A stretch of 64,000 nucleotides of DNA from Hymenobacter psychrophilus (GTDB lineage: Bacteria > Bacteroidota > Bacteroidia > Cytophagales > Hymenobacteraceae), in the NCBI RefSeq assembly GCF_900107135.1, contig NZ_FNOV01000008.1, forward strand, positions 1-64,000, in the 5' to 3' direction. Shown here piece by piece: positions 8,283 through 16,742 of the stretch. Under the pieces are notes generated by a model, which did not search any database, was not told the DNA's origin, and worked only from the letters and a program-made list of their open reading frames with translations. Positions within the stretch are counted from its first letter, which is position 1, and each line of letters begins with the position of its first letter. Position numbers and translations under genes: made by a program.

Positions 8283-8325
8283 AATCAGCAGTAGAATGGT
8301 AATAGATGAAGGGGAAGCCCTGCGG

Positions 8326-8333
8326 CAAAAGTA
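8326..8333 (-). promoter_or_regulatory. -7 promoter box TACTTTTG for fumC
   Basis: CAAAAGTA on the plus strand is TACTTTTG on the minus strand, a TAnnTTTG match 43 bases before the fumC ATG. Confidence 0.55.
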
Positions 8334-8489
8334 CGCAGCCCGGCGTGAGCCGCCCAAAGCGGCCGGCCGCGGCCGCGGCGCGGGTGCAAAAAAGAGCCGA
8401 CCATCTGCGGCCCGCGCCCGTAGAAGTACCGGGTGCGGAGCCGCTTCGGCCCCGGCCTTTCCATGTTTATCTATCAGCCCATCCATCCC

Positions 8490-8786
8490 ATGAAAAAGAC
8501 TTTCGAAGACGAATCGGACGCCCTGGCCACGCCCGGCACTCAGCCCACTACCAGCCAGCCCTCGGCCATTACACCACCGCACACCGAAAACAAAGAGGCC
8601 CCCGCCCCCCGCCCCGGTGATGGCAACGCCAGTACCGAGGGCGAAGAAACGCCAGTGCCTACCGAGGGCAACGGCACCCCCGATTACAGCAACGTGCAAG
8701 TGAAAACCGAGTCTGACCTGCCCGCGCCCGACAAGGCCGGCGGCAGCGCTACCGCCCCCGAAAGCGGCGGCGGCTACAGCGGGTAG
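8490..8786 (+). CDS. small acidic disordered protein, unknown
   Basis: A 98-residue, highly hydrophilic protein starting [16 protein letters not shown]. It is rich in Pro, Thr, Glu and Gly, with no hydrophobic segment, and ends [14 protein letters not shown]. The composition predicts intrinsic disorder. Codon use is like the neighbours and the stop is followed directly by a long hairpin, which supports a real gene. I do not recognise a family; two similarly hydrophilic small proteins occur at 28438-28665 and 28754-29254. Confidence 0.6.
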   Translation: MKKTFEDESDALATPGTQPTTSQPSAITPPHTENKEAPAPRPGDGNASTEGEETPVPTEGNGTPDYSNVQVKTESDLPAPDKAGGSATAPESGGGYSG

Positions 8787-8791
8787 CTTTA

Positions 8792-8873
8792 CGAAGCAAA
8801 GAGAAAAAGGCAAAGCCATTGAACCTCAATAGTTGATGAGGTTCAATGGCTTTGCCTTTTTCTCTTTGCTTCG
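8792..8873. terminator. perfect 37-bp inverted repeat between convergent genes
   Basis: Arms 8792-8828 and 8837-8873 pair perfectly over 37 bp with an 8-base loop. The element lies between the stop of the small acidic protein and the stop of the convergent anti-sigma/TonB gene, 4-5 bases from each. It is a probable bidirectional terminator; A-rich and T-rich runs lie inside the arms. Confidence 0.85.
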
Positions 8874-8877
8874 CTGC

Positions 8878-10299
8878 TTATCTATTCTCCAAAAAAAACG
8901 GCACTTTCAGCTCGACCTTGCGGGCAGTACGGCGGTTGTTCTGAACGCCCGAAAACCAAGCCGGTCCTTCCTTTAGTAGCCGGATGGCCTCCTCGTCGCA
9001 CTCGGGCGAGAGTTTGCTTACCACTCTGATATCGGTCAGCTTGCCATCTACGCCCACCACAAACTGGAGGCGCACATACCCTTCGAGGCGTTTGTCGCGG
9101 GCTACTGCGGGGTAGTCCAGGCTGTCGCGCAGGTACTGCTGGAAGGCCGGGTAGCCTCCGGTCGGCAGTGGCCCCAGGCTGGGCAGACCTGGGGGCGCTT
9201 CGCGGCGCACCATCGCCGCTTCGCTGAGGTGCTTGGTGTCGGGGGCCAGTGCCAGGGTTAGGGTCGAGTCGGAGGGTTGCAGGGTATGCACCTGAGATTT
9301 GTAGCCTGCTGCGCTGATGTAAAGTAGAGAGGTGCCAGTACCTGTTTTCCGCGAAAAATAACCCTCGAGGTCTGTGCTTACCCCATTTGGCTCGCCGGCA
9401 ATTGTAATGAGGGCACCGGGCACTGGCTGGCCAGTCAAATCTACAATGCGGCCCTGCACCGTGCGGCCAACGTTGGGCGTTCTAAGTGCGGCGGCCGGGG
9501 CCACTGCCCGTAGGGCTCGGGCCGTTTCGCCCGGCTCGGCAGTACGTCGGCTGTTGCTGGCATAATCGGCCGCTGGAGCGGCGGCCTTGGCGGTAGCGGC
9601 GGAGTTTCCAGAAGCGGCCACTACCTCAGCAGTAGTGGCCGCCACGGCCGGCGCCGCGGCGGCTGGTGTTTCTGGAACCTCATCAGCTGCCACTTCTGCC
9701 GCTATCAGCCGTGCGCCTTCTGCCCCAGAACTGCTCCGTAGCAGTGGCGCCGGATATGCCGGTTTAACTGGCTGCTGGCGGGGAGCAGCAGCTACTGTGC
9801 CCGATAAGTCAGAAGACGACGCGGCAGCCCCGGGCCTTTCAGCGGTTGCGCCGGCCCCGTCGAGGTCGGCCACCGGGTTGTCGGCCGGCCGGACCTTTGA
9901 AGCGGCCGGAACCGTACGAGCGGCCAACTCAGGCTGGGCCACGGGCCGCAGCACCAGCCAGGCTACCGCGCCGAGCATGAGCAGCAGCACGGCCGCCGCC
10001 GCCAGCGGCCGCCACCACACGGGCACTACGGGCGGCGCGGGCGTGTTTTCAGTGGCTAGCTCGGCTACCCGGGCGTGCAGGCGCTGGCGCAGCTCAGCCA
10101 GACTGGCATCGGTAACGGGGGCGGGCTGCATTTCCAGGCCCTCCAGCACCTCGGCGCACTGTTCGCATTCCAGGGTGTGGGCTTCCACGGCGTGCTCCTG
10201 GGCCGCGCTCAGCTCGCCGGCCACGTACCGGCACAGCAGCTCCGTCGGCAGGTGCCGGGCAGAGGGTAGGGCAGGCGTGAAGTCGTCAGGACGAGGCAT
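8878..10299 (-). CDS. anti-sigma-like membrane protein with TonB C-terminal domain
   Basis: A 473-residue fusion. The N-terminus resembles a zinc-binding anti-sigma domain (LLCRYVAGELSAAQEHAVEAH, then HTLECEQC with His41, Cys45, Cys48). One membrane helix follows (about 97-118). Then come an Ala/Pro-rich periplasmic linker, a carboxypeptidase-regulatory-like beta domain (GRIVDLTGQPVPGALITIAG, about 280-345) and a TonB C-terminal domain (RLEGYVRLQFVVGVDGKLTD to the end). The start overlaps the 3' end of the ECF sigma gene by 14 bases, so it probably controls that sigma factor. A link to TonB-dependent outer-membrane signalling is inference. Confidence 0.85.
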   Translation of the reverse strand: MPRPDDFTPALPSARHLPTELLCRYVAGELSAAQEHAVEAHTLECEQCAEVLEGLEMQPAPVTDASLAELRQRLHARVAELATENTPAPPVVPVWWRPLAAAAVLLLMLGAVAWLVLRPVAQPELAARTVPAASKVRPADNPVADLDGAGATAERPGAAASSSDLSGTVAAAPRQQPVKPAYPAPLLRSSSGAEGARLIAAEVAADEVPETPAAAAPAVAATTAEVVAASGNSAATAKAAAPAADYASNSRRTAEPGETARALRAVAPAAALRTPNVGRTVQGRIVDLTGQPVPGALITIAGEPNGVSTDLEGYFSRKTGTGTSLLYISAAGYKSQVHTLQPSDSTLTLALAPDTKHLSEAAMVRREAPPGLPSLGPLPTGGYPAFQQYLRDSLDYPAVARDKRLEGYVRLQFVVGVDGKLTDIRVVSKLSPECDEEAIRLLKEGPAWFSGVQNNRRTARKVELKVPFFLENR

Positions 10300-10924
10300 T
10301 GGGGTGGCTGGCTTGCAGGTGGCGGCGCAGGTTGCGTTTACCGTTCTGGAGGTGGCTTTTTACGGCTTTCAGGTCGAGGCCGGTGAGGTCGGCCACTTCG
10401 CGGTAGCTTTTCTTTTCGAGGTAAAACAACTCCAGGCACTGGCGCTGGTCGGGGGGCAGCTCGGCGAGGGTGCTTTCGAGGCGCTGCAGCTGCTGCTCGT
10501 GCTCCTCGGCTTCGGCGGCCTCCTCGGCGGCGCTAGCTCCCTGATGCCGGGCGGCGGCCGATTCCATACCGGCAGCATCGGGAAAGTGCACTACCAGCGC
10601 CCCGCCGGCTGCGGGGCCAGCCCGCTGCCGGGCCCGCAGCTGCATCAGGCAGTGGTTGCGGGCCGTGGCGTGCAGCCAGGCCGGAAAGTTGTCCACTTCG
10701 TGTCGGCGTAGCTTCTGCACCAGCTGCTCAAACAGCTGCATCACCGCATCCTGGGCATCGGCCTCGTCGCGCAGGTAGCGGCGGGCTACGGCCAGCACCG
10801 CCGTCATGTGCCGCTCGTACAGCATCCCCACATCGTGCACATCACCCTGGGCGCGGTAGCGCGCCAGCAGCGCCGCATCAGTCGGCGGCTCGGTAGCAGC
10901 GGGCGCAGGACGGCGAAAGAACAT
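10286..10924 (-). CDS. ECF-type RNA polymerase sigma factor
   Basis: A 212-residue sigma-70 family protein. Region 2 reads LYERHMTAVLAVARRYLRDEADAQDAVMQLFEQ. Region 4 reads LPPDQRQCLELFYLEKKSYREVADLTGLDLKAVKSHLQNGKRNL, including the DNA-recognition helix. The linker between them is longer than usual and rich in Ala/Glu. Its downstream partner overlaps it by 14 bases and carries an anti-sigma-like domain, so activity is likely regulated by membrane sequestration. Target promoters are unknown. Confidence 0.93.
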   Translation of the reverse strand: MFFRRPAPAATEPPTDAALLARYRAQGDVHDVGMLYERHMTAVLAVARRYLRDEADAQDAVMQLFEQLVQKLRRHEVDNFPAWLHATARNHCLMQLRARQRAGPAAGGALVVHFPDAAGMESAAARHQGASAAEEAAEAEEHEQQLQRLESTLAELPPDQRQCLELFYLEKKSYREVADLTGLDLKAVKSHLQNGKRNLRRHLQASHPNASS

Positions 10925-10947
10925 GCGGGAAGATAGGGAGTTGAATT

Positions 10948-11042
10948 GAGTACCGAGAAGTGAGCGGGGAGACGTTCGTGCTGATGGCCCTAATTAGGTA
11001 GGATGCCAGCACGAACGTCTCCCCGCTCACTTCTCGGTACTC
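10948..11042. terminator. perfect 36-bp inverted repeat
   Basis: Arms 10948-10983 and 11007-11042 are perfectly complementary over 36 bp around a 23-base loop. It lies between two minus-strand genes, 12 bases after the stop of the TlpA-like gene and 23 bases before the sigma-factor start. It probably ends the former transcript and could also sit in the 5' leader of the latter. Confidence 0.8.
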
Positions 11043-11054
11043 GATGCTAAGAAA

Positions 11055-12509
11055 CTATTTCTTCTCCAGTGTGCTGCTGTAGGTATTGGCCTTGCCAAAC
11101 GACTCCTTGATTTCGTCGACGGCGGCGCGGCTGCTCAGGCGCTTGGGACGGGTGTTGAGGAAAGTGCCGTCTTCGGCCAGCAAAAAGTACGTGGGCACAT
11201 CCTGCACGCCGTAGGAGCGAGCCACGGCCGAGCGCAGCCCCCCACCGGCCCGCACATGCATGCCCGGCAGCTTCTTGCTGACTACCAGTTGCTTCCAGGC
11301 GCCCTCGTTCTCATCAAGGGCCACGTTCAAAAACACGATATTCTTGCCCTCGAAACGCTTGGCCAGGTCGGCGGCGTAGGGCAAATCGCGCAGGGCCAGG
11401 CCGCTGGTGGTGCGCCAGAAGTTGAGGTATACCAGCTTGCCCGCGAACTGCCGCAGGCTGGTAGTGTCGCCGTTGGTCGAAATCAGCCGAAAATCGGGGG
11501 CCGGCGCTCCAATAGCGAAGGCCTTGTGCAACTCGTAATCAGCCATCAGCAGGGGGTAGTACTGATTGGTTCTGTCCACGGTCCGGTAGTCGTTGAGCAT
11601 AGTCGCCGACTGCTTGATGTGTCCGAAACGAAACGACTCCTTCAGGATGCGACCCATTACGATGGGTTTGATGGGGCCGCTCAGCCGCTGGCCAGCCAAC
11701 TCGTAGCATACCTGGTAGAAATCGGGGTCGTTACGCTGCTTGCCGCTGCTTGTGGCCAGGTAGTGGATATAGTTAAGTAAAAACTCCTGGTACAAGCCGT
11801 TCTGGCTGGCTGAGGGGTTTTCAATCAGGCTTTTGTCTTTGAGGAAATCGTAGTAAGTAGGCGACATTTTCAGCCGGCCCTCGGTAGCTACCACCTGCTC
11901 GCGCAGGTCTTGGAACGTGAGCCGGTCGTTGGCGTAGCTGTACGTAATACGGGCCCGCACGAAGTCTTTGAAAGCCTGGCTGAAACCATCGGCGTTGTTT
12001 TCCAGAAACTTGAGCTCCTCTTTGCGGCGGTACTCCAGAAATTCCAGAAAAGGCGTTTCATAGAACATAATGTTGTCGGGCAGCACCTGGAAGCCTTCGT
12101 TTTCCACGAATTTTTCTTCCATCTCGGCCAGGAATGCATTGGCCTCAGACCCGCGGCCCTTGTAACGTACCGTGCCTGCCAGGTCGGTGCTTTTGAAGCG
12201 CACATCGAGCTGGTTGCCCGGCTCCAGAAACAGTTCCGTCACATCGTCGTCGTACACCAGCTCGGCCCGGGTGGGGCCCTGCAACGCCAGCGCCAGCCGA
12301 AACTCGCCCTTACTGTCGAGGCGGGCGTAGGTAATTTGCTCATGCGCTTCCAGCGGGTTTTCACGCACCGATACGGCTACCGTGTCGCTACTAGGCCGCC
12401 CACTGACTTTGCCCGTCAGCACCACCGTGCCCTGGGCCAGGGCCAGCACCGGCGTCAGCAGCAGGCCAACCCAAACCATAATCGGAAGAAGCGAAAAGCG
12501 AAGCGTCAT
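11055..12509 (-). CDS. TlpA-like thioredoxin-fold exported protein lacking redox cysteines
   Basis: A 484-residue exported protein. From the ATG at 12509 it has a clear signal peptide (LLPIMVWVGLLLTPVLALAQG). A DUF4369-like beta domain follows (VVLTGKVSGRPSSDTVAVSV to about residue 110), then a long helical middle. The C-terminal thioredoxin/AhpC-TSA domain reads IGAPAPDFRLIS to DVPTYFLLAEDG. At the redox loop it has NFWRTTSGLALR instead of WCxxC, so it cannot act as a disulfide oxidoreductase. Upstream in-frame codons to 12626 are AT-rich and not signal-like. Confidence 0.85.
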   Translation of the reverse strand: MTLRFSLLPIMVWVGLLLTPVLALAQGTVVLTGKVSGRPSSDTVAVSVRENPLEAHEQITYARLDSKGEFRLALALQGPTRAELVYDDDVTELFLEPGNQLDVRFKSTDLAGTVRYKGRGSEANAFLAEMEEKFVENEGFQVLPDNIMFYETPFLEFLEYRRKEELKFLENNADGFSQAFKDFVRARITYSYANDRLTFQDLREQVVATEGRLKMSPTYYDFLKDKSLIENPSASQNGLYQEFLLNYIHYLATSSGKQRNDPDFYQVCYELAGQRLSGPIKPIVMGRILKESFRFGHIKQSATMLNDYRTVDRTNQYYPLLMADYELHKAFAIGAPAPDFRLISTNGDTTSLRQFAGKLVYLNFWRTTSGLALRDLPYAADLAKRFEGKNIVFLNVALDENEGAWKQLVVSKKLPGMHVRAGGGLRSAVARSYGVQDVPTYFLLAEDGTFLNTRPKRLSSRAAVDEIKESFGKANTYSSTLEKK

Positions 12510-12779
12510 CGGGCGAAAGCAAAGGAGCGGTTTACCGGTAGCCCGCCCCCGAAGGAGAGATTGGGTCGCGGTAAAAGTCAATTTCAAATTCGAAGATACG
12601 TTGGAATAAACCACAACGACCAACAAGAACCAGCAGTTTTTTCGGCGGTTCAGGCAAAAGAGACAAAGTTTTATACGCTTGCTGCACGGGGCGGCATCAG
12701 TTCCGGAAAAGATAGGATTTTATAACGGCAGTAGTTGTTGCAGCTGCCATAAATTATAGCGACCCCTTAGCTGGCTAAC

Positions 12780-14168
12780 TCAGCCAAACAAGCCCGTCAG
12801 TACCTCATCAAGGCGGCCGGCGGGGTGTACCCTGATACCGTAGCGGGCCAGATCAACCCCCTTGGCATTAAACTGCGAAATGTACATTTCCGCAAAACCC
12901 AGCTTCTCGGCTTCGCTTAAACGTTGGTCGAGGCGGCTCACCGCCCGGATTTCACCGCTCAGCCCTACTTCCGCTGCCAGGCAGATTTCGCCCCGAATGG
13001 GCACGTCATTCAGCGAGCTAACCACGGCCGCGCACACGGCTAAGTCCAAGGCCGGGTCTTCGAGGCGCAGGCCCCCGGCAATGTTCAGAAACACGTCGTG
13101 CTGGCCCAGGCGCAGGCCGCTACGCTTCTCCAGCACGGCCAGCAGCATTTGCAGGCGCTTGCCGTCGAAGCCGGTGGCCGAGCGCTGGGGCGTGCCGTAG
13201 GTGGCCGGCGTTACCAGGGCTTGCACCTCTACCAGCAGCGGCCGGTTGCCCTCCACGGTGGCCCCAATGGCCAGCCCGCTCAGGATTTCGGTTCGCTGGC
13301 TGAGCAGGATTTCGCTTGGGTTGCTCACCTGCCGCAGCCCCGCGCCCTGCATCTCGTAAATACCCAATTCCGAAGTCGAGCCGAAGCGGTTTTTGATGGT
13401 GCGTAGGATGCGGTAAGTCAGGTGCCGGTCGCCCTCAAACTGCAACACGGTATCCACCATGTGCTCCAGAATTTTGGGGCCCGCAATGGAGCCGTCTTTG
13501 GTGATGTGGCCGATGAGCAGCACCGGCACGCCCGTGTCCTTGGCGTATTTGAGCAACTCGGTGGTACACTCGCGCACTTGGCTCACCGAACCCGCACCCG
13601 ACTCAACCAGCGTACTGTGCAGCGTCTGGATGGAGTCGACCACGACCACGTTAGGCTGGAGCTGGTCGATCTGGCGGAAGATATTCTGGGTGTTGGTTTC
13701 GGTGAGGATGTAGAGGCCGGGTTGCTGGCGGCCCAGGCGCTCGGCCCGCATCTTTATCTGCTGCTCGCTCTCCTCGCCGCTCACATACAGAATCTTCAGG
13801 CCGTCGAGCTGCATGGCAATCTGGAGCATGAGCGTGCTTTTGCCGATGCCCGGCTCGCCGCCGATGAGCACCAGCGAGCCGGGCACCAGTCCGCCGCCCA
13901 GCACCCGGTTCAGCTCGTCGTCGTGGGTGTTGAGGCGCGATTCCTCCTCGTAAATAATCTCGCCCAGCGGCTTGGGCTTGGCGGCTTTAGAGGTGGTACC
14001 GACCGAAGAGGAGGCCTTCCAGGCGTTGGCGGCCGTGTTGGGGTCGGTTTTCTCGATCACTTCTTCCACGTAGGTGTTCCACTCGCCGCAGCTGGGGCAG
14101 CGGCCAATCCATTTGGCCGACTGCGCCCCGCAGTTCTGGCAGAAATACAACGTTTTGATCTTGGCCAT
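12780..14168 (-). CDS. radA: DNA repair protein RadA/Sms
   Basis: A branch-migration ATPase that processes recombination intermediates. The 462-residue protein has the N-terminal zinc finger (Cys10, Cys13, Cys24, Cys27), Walker A GGEPGIGKST, Walker B NVVVVDSIQT, the RadA-specific KNRFGST motif and the Lon-like C-terminal domain (DVFLNIAGGLRLEDPALDLA). The open frame extends upstream, but MAKIKTLYFCQNCG at 14168 is the conserved start. It stands alone, flanked by non-coding sequence on the upstream side. Confidence 0.96.
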   Translation of the reverse strand: MAKIKTLYFCQNCGAQSAKWIGRCPSCGEWNTYVEEVIEKTDPNTAANAWKASSSVGTTSKAAKPKPLGEIIYEEESRLNTHDDELNRVLGGGLVPGSLVLIGGEPGIGKSTLMLQIAMQLDGLKILYVSGEESEQQIKMRAERLGRQQPGLYILTETNTQNIFRQIDQLQPNVVVVDSIQTLHSTLVESGAGSVSQVRECTTELLKYAKDTGVPVLLIGHITKDGSIAGPKILEHMVDTVLQFEGDRHLTYRILRTIKNRFGSTSELGIYEMQGAGLRQVSNPSEILLSQRTEILSGLAIGATVEGNRPLLVEVQALVTPATYGTPQRSATGFDGKRLQMLLAVLEKRSGLRLGQHDVFLNIAGGLRLEDPALDLAVCAAVVSSLNDVPIRGEICLAAEVGLSGEIRAVSRLDQRLSEAEKLGFAEMYISQFNAKGVDLARYGIRVHPAGRLDEVLTGLFG

Positions 14169-14750
14169 GCCCGGCAGTAAAATCAGAGAGGAGAAAACTA
14201 AGAAATGCGGCACAAAGCCAAAAAGTTTGGCAATAAACATCTTTCCTGCCAAGCCCGGCGCAGTCTGTAGCTGGCAACAAGAGTGGCACCTGCGCGAAGG
14301 CAGCAACGCACGCGCTGAGCCATCGGGTTAGTGTGCTCATAATGAGTAATTTTTCACCGGTCTGGCTATGTGTGCGGGCCTCGGTTCCTCCTGTATTCTG
14401 GTGGCTGCGCAGTTTTGGCGGCCTCCAAAGCGGCTCGTTCGCGACCCTGATGCGGCTGGTACCGGCCGCAGAAAATGGAGCCAGCAGACCGGTCACCGGT
14501 AACGGAATGAGTTTGTACTGAAAATTTTTGCCGGAAACTCAGATTTTCTTCAGATTGTCTGCCGCTTTGGTTTTTCCGGTCAGCTTCTTCTAAAGGGACT
14601 TCTGGTTGGAAACGCGGCGCCTTGGGTGCGCTGTGCTGGAGCTCAGGCGTGACTCTGGGGTCAACAAACCGCCTTTTTGCACGGTATTAGGTATTGCCCG
14701 TTCAGCAACGACCTTCTGTTGCTGCCCGCGAAGCATATAAATCGAGCAGC
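14169..14750. other. 582-base non-coding gap between divergent genes
   Basis: No supported gene. Short frames here are either continuations of radA frames or lack coding character. The gap should hold the promoters of radA (minus) and the phosphoesterase lipoprotein (plus). I see no exact TAnnTTTG box; TAGTTTTC on the minus strand about 35 bases before radA is the nearest. The part at 14521-14700 is AT-richer than its surroundings. Confidence 0.5.
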
Positions 14751-15581
14751 ATGTTTTCTTCTTTTTCCTCTGCCTTTTTGCGGACGGCACTTATCGGGGC
14801 GCTGGCTACCGGATTGAGCGCCTGCGAGTTGGTGGAGTATAGCCCCAACGACCACCGCGCCCCCGCCGACCAGAAAGATCTGACGGCCAAAAACCTGGCC
14901 CGCCTGGCCGCTGCCCCGCTACCGCCCGGCGATACGCTGCGCTTCGTATTCAGCGGCGACTCGCAACGTTTTTATGATGATGCGCAGGACCTGGTAAAGA
15001 GTGTCAATCAGCAGCCCGGCATCCAGTTTATGCTGGTAAGCGGCGATATTTCTGACTTCGGGCTGGGCCGCGAGATGCGCTGGGTGGATAATGAGCTACG
15101 CCAGCTGAAAGTGCCCTACCTAACCGTCATCGGCAACCACGACCACGTAGCCAACGGCCGCGACGCCTACCAGGAAATTTTCGGCCCCCTGAACTACTCC
15201 TTTGTGTTCGGCGACACGAAGTTTGTGCTGATTGACACGAACAGCCGCGAGTACAACTTCAATGGCCGGGTGCCCGATGTGCCGTGGCTGCAGGGGCAGC
15301 TGGCCGACCTGGGCGGGGCCCGTCGCTCGGTGGTTATCAGCCATGTACCGCCCCAGGATGGGGATTTCGACCCGACCCTGCGCGACGCCTACGCGGGAAC
15401 CCTGCGCGAAACGCCTAGCCTGGTATTCGAAATGAACGGCCACCGCCACGACTACGGCGTGACTCAGCCCTTCAACGATGGGGTTACCTACGTCAACTCT
15501 TATGCCTTTGAGAAGCGGCGCTACATCCTCGTGACGGTGTGGGGCGACAAGCAGTTCCGGCTCAAACAAATCAACTTCTAA
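14751..15581 (+). CDS. metallophosphoesterase lipoprotein
   Basis: A 276-residue exported lipoprotein: signal peptide FLRTALIGALATGLSAC with the lipidated Cys in the lipobox LSAC. The calcineurin-like phosphoesterase domain follows with metal-binding motifs FSGDSQ, LVSGDISDFG, VIGNHDHV, VVISHVPPQ and NGHRHDYG. The usual first motif (DxH) is replaced by GDSQ, so one metal ligand differs. It acts in the periplasm or on the outer membrane; substrate unknown. The ATG at 14751 gives the signal peptide; the longer frame from 14694 does not. Its stop overlaps the next gene's ATG. Confidence 0.88.
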   Translation: MFSSFSSAFLRTALIGALATGLSACELVEYSPNDHRAPADQKDLTAKNLARLAAAPLPPGDTLRFVFSGDSQRFYDDAQDLVKSVNQQPGIQFMLVSGDISDFGLGREMRWVDNELRQLKVPYLTVIGNHDHVANGRDAYQEIFGPLNYSFVFGDTKFVLIDTNSREYNFNGRVPDVPWLQGQLADLGGARRSVVISHVPPQDGDFDPTLRDAYAGTLRETPSLVFEMNGHRHDYGVTQPFNDGVTYVNSYAFEKRRYILVTVWGDKQFRLKQINF

Positions 15582-16252
15582 TGGTCCCGACTCTCCTTCT
15601 GGCGGCGCTGTTAGCCACCCCGGCTGCGGCGGCCACGCCTGCCACCAGCAGCCCCACTGGCTCCGATTCGGCTGCTGTATCCGTAGCAGCCCCGCCTGTT
15701 TTGGGCCTGCTACGGCCGGCCCCGCAACGCGCAGCCGTTTACCGGCCGCGCCACCTGCTGCTGCAAACCGGCGGTGGCGTGGGGATGCTGAGCGTGGGAG
15801 GGGGCCTGAGCTTCGCCCACCGCCACCTCGACTTTGATGGGCTGCTGGGTTACGTGCCGGCCCGCCACGCCGGTACGGCCCTCACGATTGCCTCGCTAAA
15901 ACTGAAATATGCGCCCTGGGAACTGCCGCTGGGCGGCTCTGGACTGGCCCTCACGCCGCTGGCGGTGGGCGTGTACGGTAGCTATACCTTCGGGGTGCGC
16001 AATGTGGGCGAAGATGGCCAGTACCCCGACGATTACTACTGGTGGTCGCGCACCATGCGCGTGGGGCCGGTGCTGGGCAGTAGCCTGAGCTACGCGTTGC
16101 CGGACGCCGCCAGCGGCCGGGCCCGCCGCCTCACGGCCTATTACGAGCTGGCCACCAACGACCTGTACGCCATCAGCTACTACCAGAACCGCCGGGCCCT
16201 TTCGCTACGCGACATTGCCACGCTGGCCCTGGGCCTGAAGCTGGAGTTTTAG
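15581..16252 (+). CDS. exported hypothetical protein, probable outer-membrane beta-barrel
   Basis: A 223-residue protein with a signal peptide (VPTLLLAALLATPAAAATP). Alternating amphipathic strands follow, such as LLLQTGGGVGMLSVGGGLSFAH and LTPLAVGVYGSYTFGV. The chain ends in an aromatic residue (ATLALGLKLEF), as outer-membrane barrels do. The ATG overlaps the stop of the phosphoesterase gene (TAATG), so translation is coupled and the two products may work together. No family recognised. Confidence 0.75.
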   Translation: MVPTLLLAALLATPAAAATPATSSPTGSDSAAVSVAAPPVLGLLRPAPQRAAVYRPRHLLLQTGGGVGMLSVGGGLSFAHRHLDFDGLLGYVPARHAGTALTIASLKLKYAPWELPLGGSGLALTPLAVGVYGSYTFGVRNVGEDGQYPDDYYWWSRTMRVGPVLGSSLSYALPDAASGRARRLTAYYELATNDLYAISYYQNRRALSLRDIATLALGLKLEF

Positions 16253-16299
16253 CCGCGGCGGAAACCCTTACGCTACGGCGCTCTGCCACCTTTCGTCCT

Positions 16300-16602
16300 C
16301 AGTTTAGCTCCTGTTTCTACTTCGGCCTTCGTTGGTCTGGTAGCGGCGGGGGCTTTCTTTATGGGCCTTGGCTTCCCGGTACTTTCAACGGCCCGCTCAC
16401 CGGCCGCCGTCGCCTCGTTCCCACCTCGTTCCGGCTGCTGTACGCCACCATGATGAGCGCCCGCCTGGCCGACCCCACCGGCCAGTACATTTCGCTGCTG
16501 CCGACGCTGCAAGAAGTGGACAGCCGCATGGCCACGGTCCAGGCCGCCGCCCCCGGCAGCCGGCCCGTGTTGCGGCAAGGAGTCGGAAACAAAATTCTTT
16601 GA
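16300..16602 (+). pseudogene. decayed gene remnant (two reading frames)
   Basis: The frame from 16381 to the TGA at 16602 reads like genuine protein: TFNGPLTGRRRLVPTSFRLL then YATMMSARLADPTGQYISLL and LPTLQEVDSRMATVQAAAPG. It has no start codon. Just upstream, a different frame encodes a hydrophobic stretch (AFVGLVAAGAFFMGLGFPVL). This suggests a gene truncated at the 5' end and frameshifted near 16380. No family recognised, and GC-rich chance ORFs cannot be fully excluded. Confidence 0.4.
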
Positions 16603-16742
16603 TACAGGCACTTGTATATGGCCTGACAAGCCTATAGCTTACTTGCAATATATCTTCATCCGCTACCGGCTGGGGCCTTATCGCTCCCTCTCTCAGATTG
16701 ATTCATCCCCGCGTCTTTTTCCGCCTTTTCCCATTCGCTGCT

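Noticed and set aside
6987..8294. 435-codon plus-strand open frame
   Set aside because: Shadow of fumC; composition typical of antisense frames (Val/His/Gly/Ala-rich) with no domain.
8283..8819. N-terminal extension of fumC by about 180 codons
   Set aside because: The extension overlaps the small plus-strand gene and the 37-bp hairpin; family length and promoter position support the ATG at 8282.
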